Source of the DNA: Leptobrachium leishanense
Lineage: Eukaryota > Chordata > Amphibia > Anura > Megophryidae
Assembly: GCA_009667805.1 (NCBI GenBank)
Contig: CM019064.1
Span: 76,072,400 to 76,136,399 of the forward strand
Length of the DNA: 64,000 nucleotides
Direction: 5' to 3'
Part shown: positions 23,841-35,642 of the stretch, piece by piece
How the letters are laid out: each line of letters starts with the position of its first letter
How positions within the stretch are numbered: position 1 is the first letter of the stretch
Made by a program: the position numbers and the translations under genes
The notes under the pieces: generated by a model
Seen by the model: only the letters and a program-made list of their open reading frames with translations
Databases searched by the model: none
Told to the model about the DNA's origin: nothing

Positions 23841-24549
23841 AAGATTATTATCTACCAATATATAATAAAATTTATTAACCAAGTAAATAGAAATATATGA
23901 AACAGATTACAAATATTAAGTTAGTTAATTAATCTGGTGTAACGTTTATTGTGTTGATCTTAGTATAGACAGTATGCAGGAATATTGAAATATTTTATGA
24001 ATATGGTACGGTCAGAAGATGAGACCAGTGAGGAGAGCAGTTCAAGAAATAGTTAAAATAACAAGTTCTATACTGTTTCATGTCCCATATAGTTAAAGTA
24101 TATCAAAATTATGATTAAAAATGCAATTAAAATATTACAGGAATGTTGGTGAAGGAATGGATAAATTAAACTGTATTTCTATGCAATTTCTGATGAGATG
24201 GTTGTTCTATTGTTATAATAGTATTTTAAATGATTACTAAATTTTTTTTGATGTGTTATTAAGAGTCCGTTTTGGCTATGGGAGAGGGACCTCTGTAGAT
24301 ATTGTTTGTGTATATAGACGGTCCTTCTCTTTGGCTAAAGTATACAATCTGTTTTTATACATATATATATATGCCTGAATGTCCCATCTAGTTTTCTTTT
24401 GAGACGAGATTCTCTGACAAATTGCAAGCCCAAATTATGTTTTTTTCCGGGGGGGTCACGCTAGACTAGACCTGCCTGAGAATGGCGGCTCTACTCGGCA
24501 ACACAGCCCAGCCAGCCAGGAGACCTAACCTGAAAAAATTGCAGTAATC
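23841..24549 (+). other. AT-rich unassigned stretch between hAT remnant and pol
   Basis: No Gag capsid, nucleocapsid zinc knuckle or protease motif is visible in any frame. A (TA)n run is at about 24358-24373. It is probably decayed proviral interior. Confidence 0.4.
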
Positions 24550-25560
24550 ATGCCCAGACAAGAAGAATGGCGGACGACACCAACTGCGCCGGTCACACCA
24601 GACCCATACACACTACTACTGGGCATTCCTGGAGTGTGGGCGGAGGATAACCCACCTGGCTTAGCCGTGAATATTCCCCCAGTATACGTTGATCTGAAAC
24701 CTGGCGTAACGCCTGTGGCTCTAAGACAGTATCACATTCCACAGAAAGTCAAACAAAATATTCAGACACATTTACAGAGACTAAAAGATCACGGGATATT
24801 GAAATTTTGTGTGTCACCATGGAATACACCGTTGTTGCCCGTACAGAAATAAGGGACTCAGGAGTACCGTCCAGTCCAAGATTTAAGGGCAGTTAACGAA
24901 GCTACAGTAACCCTACACCCCGTTGTCCCCAATCCATACAATTTATTGGCATTAATCCCTGGAGATACAGAATATTACACAGTGCTTGATTTAAAAGACG
25001 CTTTCTTCCCCCACAGAAAAAGACTGTCTCTCTGCCACAACAACATCTATTATGCCAAGCAGGATACAAAGTCTCCAGAAAGAAAGCACAAATATGTAAA
25101 CAAAGTGCCAAGTACCTAGGTTTCCAATTAACAGGTACAAAGCGTGCTCTGAGAGCTGAATGTAAGGAAGCAGGCTGCCGTATACCTCAGCCAAAGACAC
25201 GAAGGCAGATCCGTGAGTTCCTAGGAGCCGCAGGCTTCTGCCGTCTGTGGATTCCCAACTTTGTGGAGATTGCCAAACCCCTCCATTAAGCTACCAAGGG
25301 GGGAGAGCATGATCCATTCCTGTGGGAAGAAGAACAAACAGCGGTCTTTCTGAAATTAAAGACCCTTCTGATGGAAGCGCCAGCATTGGGTCTGCCGGAC
25401 CATAGCAAACCCTTCCAGCTGTATGTGCATGAACACAACCAGACAGCAACAGGAGGGCTGCTCCAGAATTTTGGTTCATGGCCAAGGCCTGTGGCCTACC
25501 TCTCCAAGGAACTTGACCCTGTGGCCTACCCCCTTGCCTGAAAGCCGTAGCAGCTACAGC
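24550..25560 (+). pseudogene. pol: Proviral pol: reverse transcriptase, internally deleted
   Basis: The N-terminal fingers of a class I retroviral reverse transcriptase are readable at 24550-24849, then a stop (24850-24852). The frame continues to the first catalytic block, VLDLKDAFF, at about 24985-25010. The text then jumps directly to thumb and connection sequence ([24 protein letters not shown], 25060-25120; REFLGAAGFCRLWIPNF at 25213-25263). The palm segment that should hold the YxDD active site is therefore absent, a deletion of roughly 100 codons. Several more stops and frame changes follow, so no functional enzyme can be made. Confidence 0.88.
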
Positions 25561-25561
25561 A

Positions 25562-26340
25562 ATGCTGATCTCTGAAGCTGACAAGTTGACCCTGGGGCAG
25601 GTTCTTCATGTCAAGGTGCCACATGCAGCCAAGGCCCTGCTCGATGTGAAAGGCAGTTACTGGTTCAGTAATAGCCGGATGACAAAATATCAAGCAACGA
25701 TGTGTGAGAATCCACAGGTTCATCTGGACCTCATCGCTACCTTGAACCCTGCTACATTACTACCTGACTGTGAGGAAGATCCAGATCATGAATGCCTTCA
25801 AGTCATGGATGAAGTATTTAGTAGCAGACCAGATCTGAAAGACATACCCCTAGACAGATACGACCTGCAACTCTTTACTGATGGTAGCAGCTATATGGAT
25901 GAAGGAAAGAAAGTCTCCGACTATGCAATTGTCTCAACTGATGGAGTTCTTGAAGCAAACCCCTTACCAGGCCACACATCAGCACAGCTAGCAGAAATAT
26001 TAGCGCTGACAAGAGCACTAAAAATCTCCGAAGGCAAGCGGGTGAACATCTATACTGATTCCAAGTATGCCTTTATGACTGTTCATGCACATGGTGCACT
26101 CTACAAAGAAAGAGGCCTGCTGTCTTCATTAGGAAAAGAAGTCAAGTACGCTGCTGAAATCTCCGCTCTTCTGGATGCCGTATGGAAACCTAGTGCGGTC
26201 AGCATCATGCACTGCAGAGGTCACCAGAAAGGTGAGGACGAGATATCCGAAGGAAATAGGCGAGCAGACCAGGCTGCAAAAATCTGCTGCAAAGCCACCA
26301 GTGCATTACTGTCAAGCCTACAGGATCTTCCTCTACAAGC
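25562..26340 (+). pseudogene. pol: Proviral pol: RNase H domain, open
   Basis: The RNase H domain degrades the RNA strand of the RNA-DNA hybrid during reverse transcription. This stretch is open from about 25562, and the four acidic positions of the family are all present: D in LFTDGSS (about 25876), E in AQLAEI (about 25992), D in IYTDSKYA (about 26055) and D in RADQAAK (about 26268). A histidine-containing CRGHQKG loop precedes the last one. It follows connection-domain remnants without a usable start of its own. Its frame continues, after a short frame slip, into the OGFr-like segment. Confidence 0.9.
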
Positions 26341-26990
26341 AAGATGTCCAAGTTCCAATGCCAAACTATGAATTCTACATGAATTGGCGAAAGTTCGAAC
26401 CTAATGGCGAATTCGTCTAAATTATTCTGAGAAAATGGAGTGCAAACTGCAAACTGAATTGCTTGAAGACAACCATGACTACACTCAATGGCTCTTCCCT
26501 ACTCTGGATCAAGGCCGAAATTTCTACTCCAAACCACTGAACCCCCAAGAACAAAATCTGATGCGTGACGCCTCAGAAATCCAGCAATGACTCATTCGAG
26601 CATACAAGGTGATGCTGAAGTTCTTCGGTGTAAAATTAGTGGGGGAGGATGGAGAAGACACGAAAGTAACTGAAGTTGAACGAGCAGAAAATTTTGTCGA
26701 ACGATTCGACAATCTGACAATCAACACTCATAACAACTTGAGAATTACCAGTGTCCTGCTGAGCTTGGGAGAATTAGGAGCTGAAGAATATCAAGCCCCA
26801 CTGGTGAAGTTTCTCCTCAAGGAGATCCTTATTGAGCATAACCTGCCAAGAATGAAGAAATGTGCAATGAATTTCTTTGTACCAGCGGTGAGAGATGTAC
26901 AGAAGAGACAAGACCTACTGTACTTCGCCTGGTAGCACTACCAACCAAAAGAAGAATTCATATGGGGAAGACAGGAAGAACTTGAAAGAT
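26305..26990 (+). pseudogene. OGFr-like (opioid growth factor receptor N-terminal) domain inside pol
   Basis: This segment sits between RNase H and the integrase linker, where class I retroviruses have none. In one frame, 26305-26445 reads PNYEFYMNWRKFEPNG and then IILRKW. After a one-base slip, 26450-26990 reads DYTQWLFPTLDQG, FYSKPL, IRAYKVMLKFFGVKLV, ERAENFVERFDNL, NTHNNLRITSVLLSLGELG, YQAPLVKFLLKE and FAW.HYQPKEEFIWG. These blocks and their order match my knowledge of the OGFr_N domain family of cellular proteins. In-frame stops at 26588-26590 and 26933-26935 and the slip near 26445 show decay. The larger part lies in the same frame as RNase H and the integrase linker. No introns, A-tail or target duplication are visible around it. 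Confidence 0.87.
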
Positions 26991-28175
26991 ACAAGGCCCC
27001 ATCTACAATGATAGCTCCATTACTGCCAGCTCCCCTGAGCGAATGGACACCTGTGTATTCAGAAAAGGAGAAGAAATGGCTGTCAGAAGAACCAGGAAAG
27101 TACGGAGAAGACGGATGGTTCTAATTGGCAAGCAACCAAACAGTCCTACCTGCGACATTGGCACCTGAGATTGTAAGAGCACTCCACGCCAGCACTCACG
27201 GAGGAAGAGAAATGATAGAACAACAGTTGGAGCCACATTTCTACGTGCCTGGATTGTCAGTGATCTGTAAGGCAGTAGCCAGTAGTAACATGTGCCAAGA
27301 ATAACCCAAGATCAGGCCCATCTCAGCCCCCAGGGAAGCAGCCTATCGGACTGTCCCCAATGGCATCATTACAGATAGATTTCACGGTGTTACCACCCTG
27401 CAGAGGATACAAATATCTACTCGTGATGGTGTGCACTCTGACAGGATGGATTGAGGCTTTCCCCACAAGGACTGAGAAGACAGCAGAAGTAGTGAGAAGC
27501 CTTATGAGAGAAATTATACCACGCTATGGACCTCCACTTGAAATTGGGTCAGACAATGGCCCAGCTTTTGTACAGAACTGTTTGCAGCAGCTTGCTCGCC
27601 TGTTGGGCATAACCTGGAAGCTACACACAGCCTACAGGCTCCAAAGTTCAGGAAAAGTTAAGCGCATGAACAGAAAACTAAAGACTTTGATTTGACTTGT
27701 CAAAACTGTGCCAAGAAACGTCACTGGGTTGGTTGGAAGTGCTGCCGATAGTCTTATTGCATATTAGATGCAGGCCAACCCCACAATTAAAGCTAAGTCC
27801 GTATGAACTCATGTTCGCACGGCATACCCCTCTGATTAATGAGCCAAGGGGGACCTTCAGGCAATAGGTGAAACTAAATTGAACGAATAAGTATTGTTGT
27901 TGGGTCAAGCAATGCAGAAATTGAATACCTGGGTCGGTGATAATTTATCTCACCTTTTGTATCCATTATTGTATAAGTGTTGTCCAGGTAATTCCTTATG
28001 GATGAAGGAGTGGAAGATTGGCCCACTAGGCCCAAAATGGAGGGGTCTTCACCTTGCTCTATTATCTACCCCCACAGCAGTGAAGGTGGCCGAGGGGGGT
28101 TTCGTGGATACACTGCTCCAGACTCAGACTAGTGACAGTAGCCACAGAGTCCTAGTGGGGACTAATTGCCAGTGA
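26991..28175 (+). pseudogene. pol: Proviral pol: integrase, degenerate
   Basis: The linker EWTPVYSEKEKKWLSEE (from about 27041) leads to a zinc-binding region with HASTH and two cysteines (27180-27300). The catalytic core is open at 27360-27695. D in LQIDFT and D in GSDNGPAF are present, but the third acidic position, expected as V-E-R-M-N, reads VKRMN, so the catalytic glutamate is a lysine. The C-terminal DNA-binding block (GPLGPKWRGLHLALLSTPTA) is at 28015-28075 in a third frame. Stops and frameshifts separate the pieces. An active enzyme would insert viral DNA into the host chromosome. Confidence 0.88.
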
Positions 28176-28503
28176 CTCTGATTTGTTCAAGGTATTTTTC
28201 ATTCTAATCCAAATACTTGCCCAGACCAGCAAGTAGGTGTTTTGATGGCCATAATAATGCCTGACCACCTGCCAACGATGGAAAACCGGGAAACCCAGAG
28301 GGTAGCCCGTGAACCCATTATTGTTACTATAATATTGAAGTGTGTACGCATCAAAAGTTGTAAAATGATATGATTTCGAAACAAATCAATGCTGTTTTAA
28401 ATGGTTTACGTGAAATGACAATGTATTATCCAAGCTTCAACTGAAGAAGTTCCCGATTATTACCAGGTAATCCAGGGTCAACAAGAAAAAGGTTTTCCAG
28501 CTA

Positions 28504-28816
28504 CAGAACAAGGCTAGGCAGATTGTGGCAGAAGGCTGGAACCCTTTTTCGAGGGTTTGGGTCATTCGGAGATTGGTTTGGATCAATGCTGGGATTTATC
28601 TCACGGATAGGATCCATGATAATGATGATGATAGTGATCTTGGTGATAGTGGTACTACTGTACCGCATAGGGTTATGCCTATGGCCATTGTGCAAGAAAG
28701 CTCTGACACCCACACAAACACAGAAGATACCACTTATGATCCTGCAAGATATGTTCCCAGTGAAGGTGGTTCCCCCTAAGTACGAAGTATTTGAGAATAG
28801 CAATAGTGGAGTGTAG
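28504..28816 (+). pseudogene. env: Proviral env remnant: C-terminal membrane span and tail
   Basis: The 28523-28816 frame has WFGSMLGFISRIGSM, then a strongly hydrophobic run (about residues 33-51, MIMMMIVILVIVVLLY), then a short tail with KKALTPTQTQK. This fits the end of a retroviral transmembrane subunit in the right position, just before the polypurine tract. The rest of env is missing: only about 300 bp of unreadable sequence separates the integrase end from it. No receptor-binding or fusion region is present. Confidence 0.6.
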
Positions 28817-28855
28817 TGGCTAAGGGTCTCAGGAGGAGAACCTGAAACCCTAGCC

Positions 28856-28867
28856 AAGGGGGGAAAG
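28856..28867 (+). promoter_or_regulatory. Polypurine tract
   Basis: AAGGGGGGAAAG lies directly before the 3' LTR, the standard place for plus-strand priming. Confidence 0.9.
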
Positions 28868-29513
28868 TAAGGGACCATCTTGAGCCAGGTGGCCATCTTG
28901 TTCAGAACTTTGGTTCACGTGAATGTAAATAGCAAATATTAGCTCAATTAGGATTTAGCTTGCATAGATTCTTTGGAATGTTTTAAACTAACAGGCAGAG
29001 CGATTAAGTTAACAAGATCCAGGCAAATGCTGGCACGAAGTGACAGGATGAGAAAATAGTTACATCAAGGTCAGAAAGCTAGGGCCTGAACAAAGGAAGA
29101 TGTGGAACCAGACGGGGCCTTATCTAAAGTATACAATAAACAAGTCCCAGGGAGGGAGGCACAAGCAGGATCCAGAAGAGTGTTAAATTCTCAAGTTGTC
29201 AAAATAACGTGAAAGCTTCCAATTTATCACCAATGTGTGGAATGTCTTTGTATTCAATGAAGGGAGGTACGGACCCACGTGGGGTGGAATAGTGTCACCA
29301 TGGGGTGGGTTGATTGGGATTTACCTAATTATCTAGTCTGGGTATAAAACACTATGTTTGTATGTAAGCGGGACTCAGTCTTTGCGATTCAATCCTGGCT
29401 GAGTGGTGACGTCACAATAAAGTTTGCCTTTCCTGAAGAGACTTGTGTCCAGTCAGTCTTTGCCCGCGCCGGCCCGGTCTTCTCCCGAAAGAGCCAGGTG
29501 GATTCCGGTAACA
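28866..29513 (+). repeat. 3' LTR of the provirus
   Basis: It matches the 5' LTR throughout, with the first T read as A, a 20-bp block missing near the start, and about 15 substitutions. It ends GGTAACA. The TATA box is at 29343-29349 and AATAAA at 29416-29421. Confidence 0.95.
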
Positions 29514-30125
29514 ATTTTACAATGTCAGCGCAACAAACGCACGTATACGCGGGTGAACCTGCGCGAACGCTGCGCGAGCGTACTGTACTGCGCACGTCCT
29601 ATACTTATCATTGTGAGCGCAAATGCGTTTGTCTGCTTATACGCGGATGGTATTACTATCTATGGGCAGTTTGTAACGCACAGCCTTTGCGCGCATAATT
29701 TTAGCAACTCCTAAAAGCTGGTGTTAATGGCAATTTCTATCAACCTGGCCGAAACCAAATACACCAGCAAAGTATAGTTAAACATTCTAAACATACCAAA
29801 CCAATAAATTTGAGAAGTTGTGCATGCTTTTTTAGTGATGCAGCATATATGCGCAGATTGACTTTGACAGATGCAAAAACTTAACGTGAGACAATTGTGG
29901 TTCTTAATTCTGATTGGCTGAATCGCGTGAAAAAAACGGTCCGCACACTGATTTCTGCGCTCAATGTTGCTGCGCGCGCGTTTTAGCACGTTATTTTTTT
30001 TACGGATGAAAACATGCACGAGGATTGTAATACCAGCGTTGATTTACGCGTGTTAACGTTTAACGCTTTGTGCAAAAATTCACACGTTGCGCGTGCGTTT
30101 TTGCGTGAAGAATGTAATAGGGCCC
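29514..30125. mobile_element. GC-rich MITE, right part (continues 12171-12260)
   Basis: After the LTR the sequence resumes with AATGTCAGCGCAACAAACGC and ends with GAATGTAATAGGGCCC. The internal words (CTATACTTATCATTGTGAGCGC, GCGGATGGTATT, GCGCGCATAATTTT) match the complete MITE at 35643-36356. The outermost trinucleotides differ (ATG left, TTG right). Confidence 0.75.
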
Positions 30126-31101
30126 TTGGTGTGGTAGGCAAATATGTACCGTTAGCTGTCTTGCCCAAGGACACTTACTGGAGAGGTGCTCCAGCTTGGA
30201 TTTAAACCTGGGTCTCCACGGTTACAGAGCAGTGATGTTACCTCTACTATCTAATTTATTGAAAGGTTCATAAAGTTTGTAACTAAACCTCTTTCTTAAT
30301 CAGTCAGAGAAAAGCATCCGGCGCAGATAAGTGGTAATTTGATATTTGCATTACAATTGTATACAATTCACTGACAATTTCAAGTCACTTTAAGAATTAG
30401 ACATGCCATAGATTATCACCCCTTGAGGACATCCAGTCTGGGCATTAGCACTAGGTAATTTATGAAGAACAACACGCTTTCCTCTGTGTGGACCACTTTC
30501 CAAGACAACAGGGAGACATAACGTCATAGCATCATATCGTGTTTCTCAATGGGCCTTAACAGCTCACACGCAGTAAATTGTTGTTTCAGATCAGTAATGA
30601 TCACGTGTGAGCGTAATTCCTGTACTTTTAGGACAACAGGGAAATCCTGCAGAATTAATGCCAATTTCTCCCATGACATTCTTGCTCTCTGTTTAGTAGT
30701 TTTCCATCGCTCGTGTCAATCCTTGTACCATCATTAAAGTAATAGCTGTGTGATTAAGGTTTCATAAGAATCCCACTTTTGACAGACATGTATCAGAATT
30801 TATGGAAATCTGGAATAAGGCTCTGAGAGGGTTCTCATTTCATTTGATGGAGATGATAATATCAAGAAGAATAGAAAACTTGATGTTGAATAAAGAGTAA
30901 GGAAAAATGAAAGATACATTGTCTCTTTTCTGTGAGATGACAAACCATAATTTCTCGAATAAGACAGCGAGAAAGATAGAAAAATATGGAGGAGGAAAAC
31001 AAAATGCAAAAAATTCAAAAATCTAGGAGAGAAAAAATGATTATGCTAAAAATCAGAGTAGAACATGCCCCAGAAAGAGACCTGTGGAATGAATACATTT
31101 T
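30126..31101. other. Mostly unrecognised; short repeat piece at 30150-30235
   Basis: CTTGCCCAAGGACAC followed by TTTAAACCTGGGTCTCC at 30158-30215 is part of the dispersed family noted at 11745. Nothing else in this stretch is recognisable, and its open frames are short and motif-free. Confidence 0.5.
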
Positions 31102-31920
31102 CTTGGTTATTCAAAGAGAGCCGAATTGGCTTTTACATTGCACCAGTGAATGTCCCCGTACGGTGCAATTTCGGAGCCATTTGGCTATTCAAAAAGCTGG
31201 CCATTCACCAAATTTTGGCGAATTGCCCGCGAAATACGGTGATCTTCGGTGGCAGTGAACTCCCCATAGAGAAGCAATGGTTAATCTAGTCAGAGAACAT
31301 GGAACAGCAGTGACATGTCAGTGAAATGCCCTGATTTTCGGTGCTTTCATTCAGCAGGTTTAATCAGACGAATCCCATAGGTTTCAATGTTAACAATATT
31401 CCCCATTTTTATTAAATATTTATTCAACTGTTTATTCTTTTCACTTGCAGCAAAAAGTCTCTTTTTTTGGCATTTGTCGAATTTTTTTTTACGACTTTTG
31501 AATTTTTTTTTTTTCTGTAACAGACCTTTTTATTATTATTCATAGGACCTTATATGTTATTTCCAGGTATTTTCGTGCAGTAGTTTTTTTGCAAACAGTT
31601 TTTAAAAGTTGCAATGTTTTTTTTAGGTTTTTTTACTCATTTGTCAGTTCTTTCTGGCGGCTGGTCGACGCTCTGTTCGATGGGTAGTCGACTTTTTTCA
31701 GATGGATTAGGTGGTTTTTCGGTAGTTTTTCAGATGCGTTTGGCAGTTTTGCAGAGGTTTTACCGATTGATTTGGCGGCGATTTTGCAGAGGTTTTTTGG
31801 ATGTGTTCGGCGGCTTGTTCACTTCAGGGACCCTGCGGTGAGTGCTGAATTCACCGCAGGGTCTGCGAATTTGACTCCCCGAAGTGCAGGGAGCAAAAGA
31901 GCGGTACTCTAATAACCCTG
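31102..31920. mobile_element. MITE of the CAGGGTTATTC family
   Basis: The ends CTTGGTTATTCAAAGAGAGC and (reversed) CAGGGTTATTAGAGTACCGC match the family termini loosely. The interior has the family blocks AATCCCATAGGTTTCAATG, GCAGCAAAAAGTCTC-like and CACCGCAGGGTC, in the same order as at 54543-56364. Confidence 0.65.
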
Positions 31921-34046
31921 TGAGAATCTGCATAAAAGAGGGAAAGACCACAAACTGCCCCTATAAATAAGGATTTTTTGAAAGACGTGACATGAGATGG
32001 GAACACCCAAAAAGGCTTTTTACAAAGAATAATCAAGGACAACCTTTAAATAGGAATCAAGTAACTACCCATAACGATTTCTCACCTCTGATTAATTAAG
32101 GTGAGAAATTACTATTAATATGAATGAAACTAAATGTCAAATGGAAATCCAATCCTTAACTTCTCCTCTAAATTGTTGCGTTTTTGGCATGGAGAGTCAT
32201 GACCAGCATCAAAATGGGAGACACGGTTTTGATGCTGGTCATGACTCTCCATGCCAAAATGGCGCTGTTCCGCCTTCTTGGCCTCATGTCCCGCTTCATT
32301 CTCTCAGCTGTATTGACGCGGCGTGGTCTACCTCGGGTTTGGGTCGAAATGCCTACAACCAGGTTCCCTAATGCCAAAATCCCGACGGCCAACATCCAGA
32401 CACAACAAGTGTTTCTTGTTTTAACAGTTTAGGGAATTGTCTTCTGTGTTGCTAAGCTCTCTGCGCTTGGGTTTTCTGGATACCGTAGCATAAATCACTT
32501 ACAGTATTTCAAACTCAAGTATTAAGTCCTTGCCTACCATGATCGAGTTAACTTGATGTTTAAAAGCACCATAAGGTTCGGAATATGCTCCTTAACTTAG
32601 AGTACATCTGAAATATCAGCCGATGAACTGGAAATGGCTGAACCCGCTGATATAATGTCTTCTGTCAGACACGCACGAGCAGCCTCAGTGCAATATTGGG
32701 ATCTAATAAGATGTCATGCACCTGTCAAATACAATGCATGCATTCAGGCTACATACACTGTAATGACAATGATCAAAGGAGAGAGGTAGAGCTGTGTGTG
32801 TTCCTGACAGTGGTTTTATGGAATCTACTTGGGAGTGAAATGGTTAACATTGATTGAATCATTGTTCTCTTCTGTTTGAGGAGTTTTTAGTTGAGAGTCA
32901 TCGAAAAGCAGATGAAAAACATTTAGATGGAAAAACTAGAATCAAGAACCATAGCCCAATTGAGATATGCTCGGTCGTTATAGAGGATAGGGAATCCCCA
33001 CATGGCATCGGCACGTCCACAGCAGCAGAAGAGATTATACAGACTTAAAATATGCTTGTAAAATTGATTACATTACTGCAGTAAATAAAGTCAAGTACCA
33101 GCAGTAACGTCAGTGTTGATTTTCAGGAACAGCAAAGTAATGTTGTTACAAGCAGATACAGGAAGATTGTTGCTTTATTAAAGTAGTTTATGATTTGTGA
33201 CACATCTAACGATGGCCTGACATCAATAGCAACATCTCAAAACACATAAAGGTCCCTGGAGTTACATGTCCTTATGATCTCTTTCAGCTTCCACGAATTC
33301 TTGAAAGTGAAAATGACAGTAAAATTCAGCACGGTGAATCTCCTGTGTATACAAGGACTGAAATTAAATTGAACATAAAATAAATACGTTTTCAATACTT
33401 TTAGCTAAAAAATATTCGAGTAGAAGACATTTGTGTAAAGGCACATTCTAGTGGATTTTAACATTAAGCCATAGTTTATTTAGTGTGGTCACATAATTAG
33501 GAGTTATATTCTATTTATTCAGCAATCTACCTGCCATGCCCTACATATGTTGGACTTATTTGACAGGGAATCACTCCCTATATATATATATATATGTGTG
33601 CTGGGATATTTTGATAGTGCATATATAGGAAAATTTGGAGTTATTTCCTGTTAAATAATTGCCAAAATGCAATTTTTGTTGGCATGCCACGGGTGTGGGG
33701 GGGGGGTGAGTGACAGCTGTGAGCACAATAACCATCCTACAGGACAGCCCTCTGTTCGATCCAGGCAGCTGACTGACTGCTGACACGCAGACTGATGAGA
33801 CAGCATGCCAACAACACCACTGCGTGCCAATGCTGTAATGAGAGCCCTTACCAAGCGACTCTCTTGATGAAAAATGATGGTAGCACCCCCATGTTGGAAT
33901 TGGGTAAGTGCAGCATGCGATATCTCATGGAGCCCTATTCCATCCTTGGTGTAAACGTAACCAGAGCTGTTGTAAACGTATCAGAATCCTTATAGAGCCA
34001 TATTCCATAGCTGTCAATAAGATAACCACAGGAGACATTACACATG
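31921..34046. other. No gene recognised; perfect hairpin and a TA microsatellite
   Basis: This contains the perfect hairpin at 32182-32259 (listed separately), a (TA)n run at 33581-33596 and a G-run at 33697-33706. Open frames at 32120-32432 overlap the hairpin on both strands and are symmetric by-products. Confidence 0.5.
32182..32259. repeat. Perfect 33-bp inverted repeat with 12-nt loop
   Basis: The left arm 32182-32214 begins TTTTGGCATGGAGAGTCATG. The right arm 32227-32259 is its exact reverse complement. The loop is TGGGAGACACGG. Confidence 0.97.
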
Positions 34047-35612
34047 GGGCCATATTACATTACTAACCTGCGTTAACGTTAACATTAGCTCTAGGTGCCC
34101 TAGCGTGGGCGAACCATATTACAATCTGATCGCTAACGGGTTAAAAAACCTGTTAGCGACTTGGATTTTGCCTCTGCAGCGTGAGGTTACTGTACTTTGC
34201 GCTCCCTATGCTTAACATGGGGAGCGCAAAGTGTTAATTTAGCGTTAGGATTACAAAGTCCTAACGTTAATTACGCCAAGTTGCGGTTAACTGAAAAGTT
34301 ACCCACAGCTAGGACCTGGTGCTAACTGATACCGCTTCTGCAGAATCCGTGAGCACTAGCTGAAAAATTTATCAATAAACACACACTCACCTCCAATCCC
34401 GCGGTGAGAAAGGTTGCTCGATCCGCTTCTTCTTGCCGTCGGGAGCAGAGAGAGAGACTGGGGGAAAAAGTCCCCCAGTCTCCCTCTGCGAATCACTACG
34501 CCGACCTACCGGATCTCGATAGGCAAGATCCTGCAGGTCATGTGACCAGTAGCGGAACTCCATGGAGAGGATGCTTGCAGCGGCGCTTAGCGCTACCGCG
34601 AGCATCCTGAGGCTTAGCGCCATGTTGCGGTGGAGGCTGCTGGTTTAGCCCCTGCACCGTAATATCACACTAAAATGGGGTGCTAAGGAGAAACCTGCAG
34701 GCGCAGGTTTTTCTCTTTAGCGTCCCCAATTTTCACCTCTGCGTGGAAACGTGGGCTATTCCAATGAAGCAGTATTTCACTGAGAGATACCATCTCTTCA
34801 AAGCTGGTGTTAAGTGATCCAGCATTTACAAAATCACAATACACGCACTGTAACCCCCCCCCCCTCCGTTAAATCCCATACTCCCCTCTCATCCCACAGT
34901 GGAGAGGGCAGTGCGATCTGCCGTTTTCTTTTGCTGGCAGCAAAGGGAGACTGGGAAAAAAATAGGTATTATGTCCCTCCGCGATTCTTTCACGACGCTG
35001 CACAGTCTCATGAGAGCAAGCTTGCGGCTGGGATGCACAAGCGTCCATGGAGTCTTAGGTGCACCAGATGGCATTAAGTCCCCACCTTGTTAAAGTCCTC
35101 GCCGGGCCTAGGCTGCAGCTTAGGGAACATGGCCTGTGTTTCCCAGCCTCACCGGCAGGAACGGTGATGGCCTGCAGCCCAATGGCCAATCCGGGCACTC
35201 GCCCTCACTTAATTTCCACTCACCAAATGCGAGTTGACACAAGTTTTTGGGTGCTGGTATAAAAGAAAAAAAATGGTTAACCCATTGTTGCCGTAATTAG
35301 CGTTAGGGTAAGTAAGGTATTTCAAAGTCTTAATGCTATTTACCGATTGCAAATCCTATACTGAACATGGGGAGCTCAAAGTACAGTAAGCTCGCGCAAG
35401 CTAGCATAATCACCGATGCACAGATTTTTTAGCTGTTCAGTGTTAGATAGGTAATCTGGGTGGCATGCGTTAAAGTCACTTATCCTGACATAAATGCTTA
35501 CTCACCCGAACTCTACAGTTAGCGTTCACTATGGAATAGTGCCCATAGTCTATGGAGTTAAGTTTACATTAACAGCTCTGGTTAAGTTAGCACCAACTTT
35601 GTAATATTGCCC
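34047..35612. mobile_element. Long MITE with GGGCNATATTAC ends
   Basis: GGGCCATATTACATTACTAA at the left and (reversed) GGGCAATATTACAAAGTTGG at the right form inverted ends. The interior is full of GTTAACG and 'ggggagcgcaaagt' words repeated in both orientations (34205, 35370). No coding region is visible. No clear target duplication is present (ATG left, TAG right). A related partial end (GCCCTATTCCATCCTTGGTG) is at 33931. Confidence 0.6.
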
Positions 35613-35642
35613 TAGCTTTATATATACATATGTATTGACAAT

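Noticed and set aside
32120..32432. Overlapping frames on both strands around 32.2 kb
   Set aside because: They are symmetric readings of the perfect hairpin at 32182-32259.
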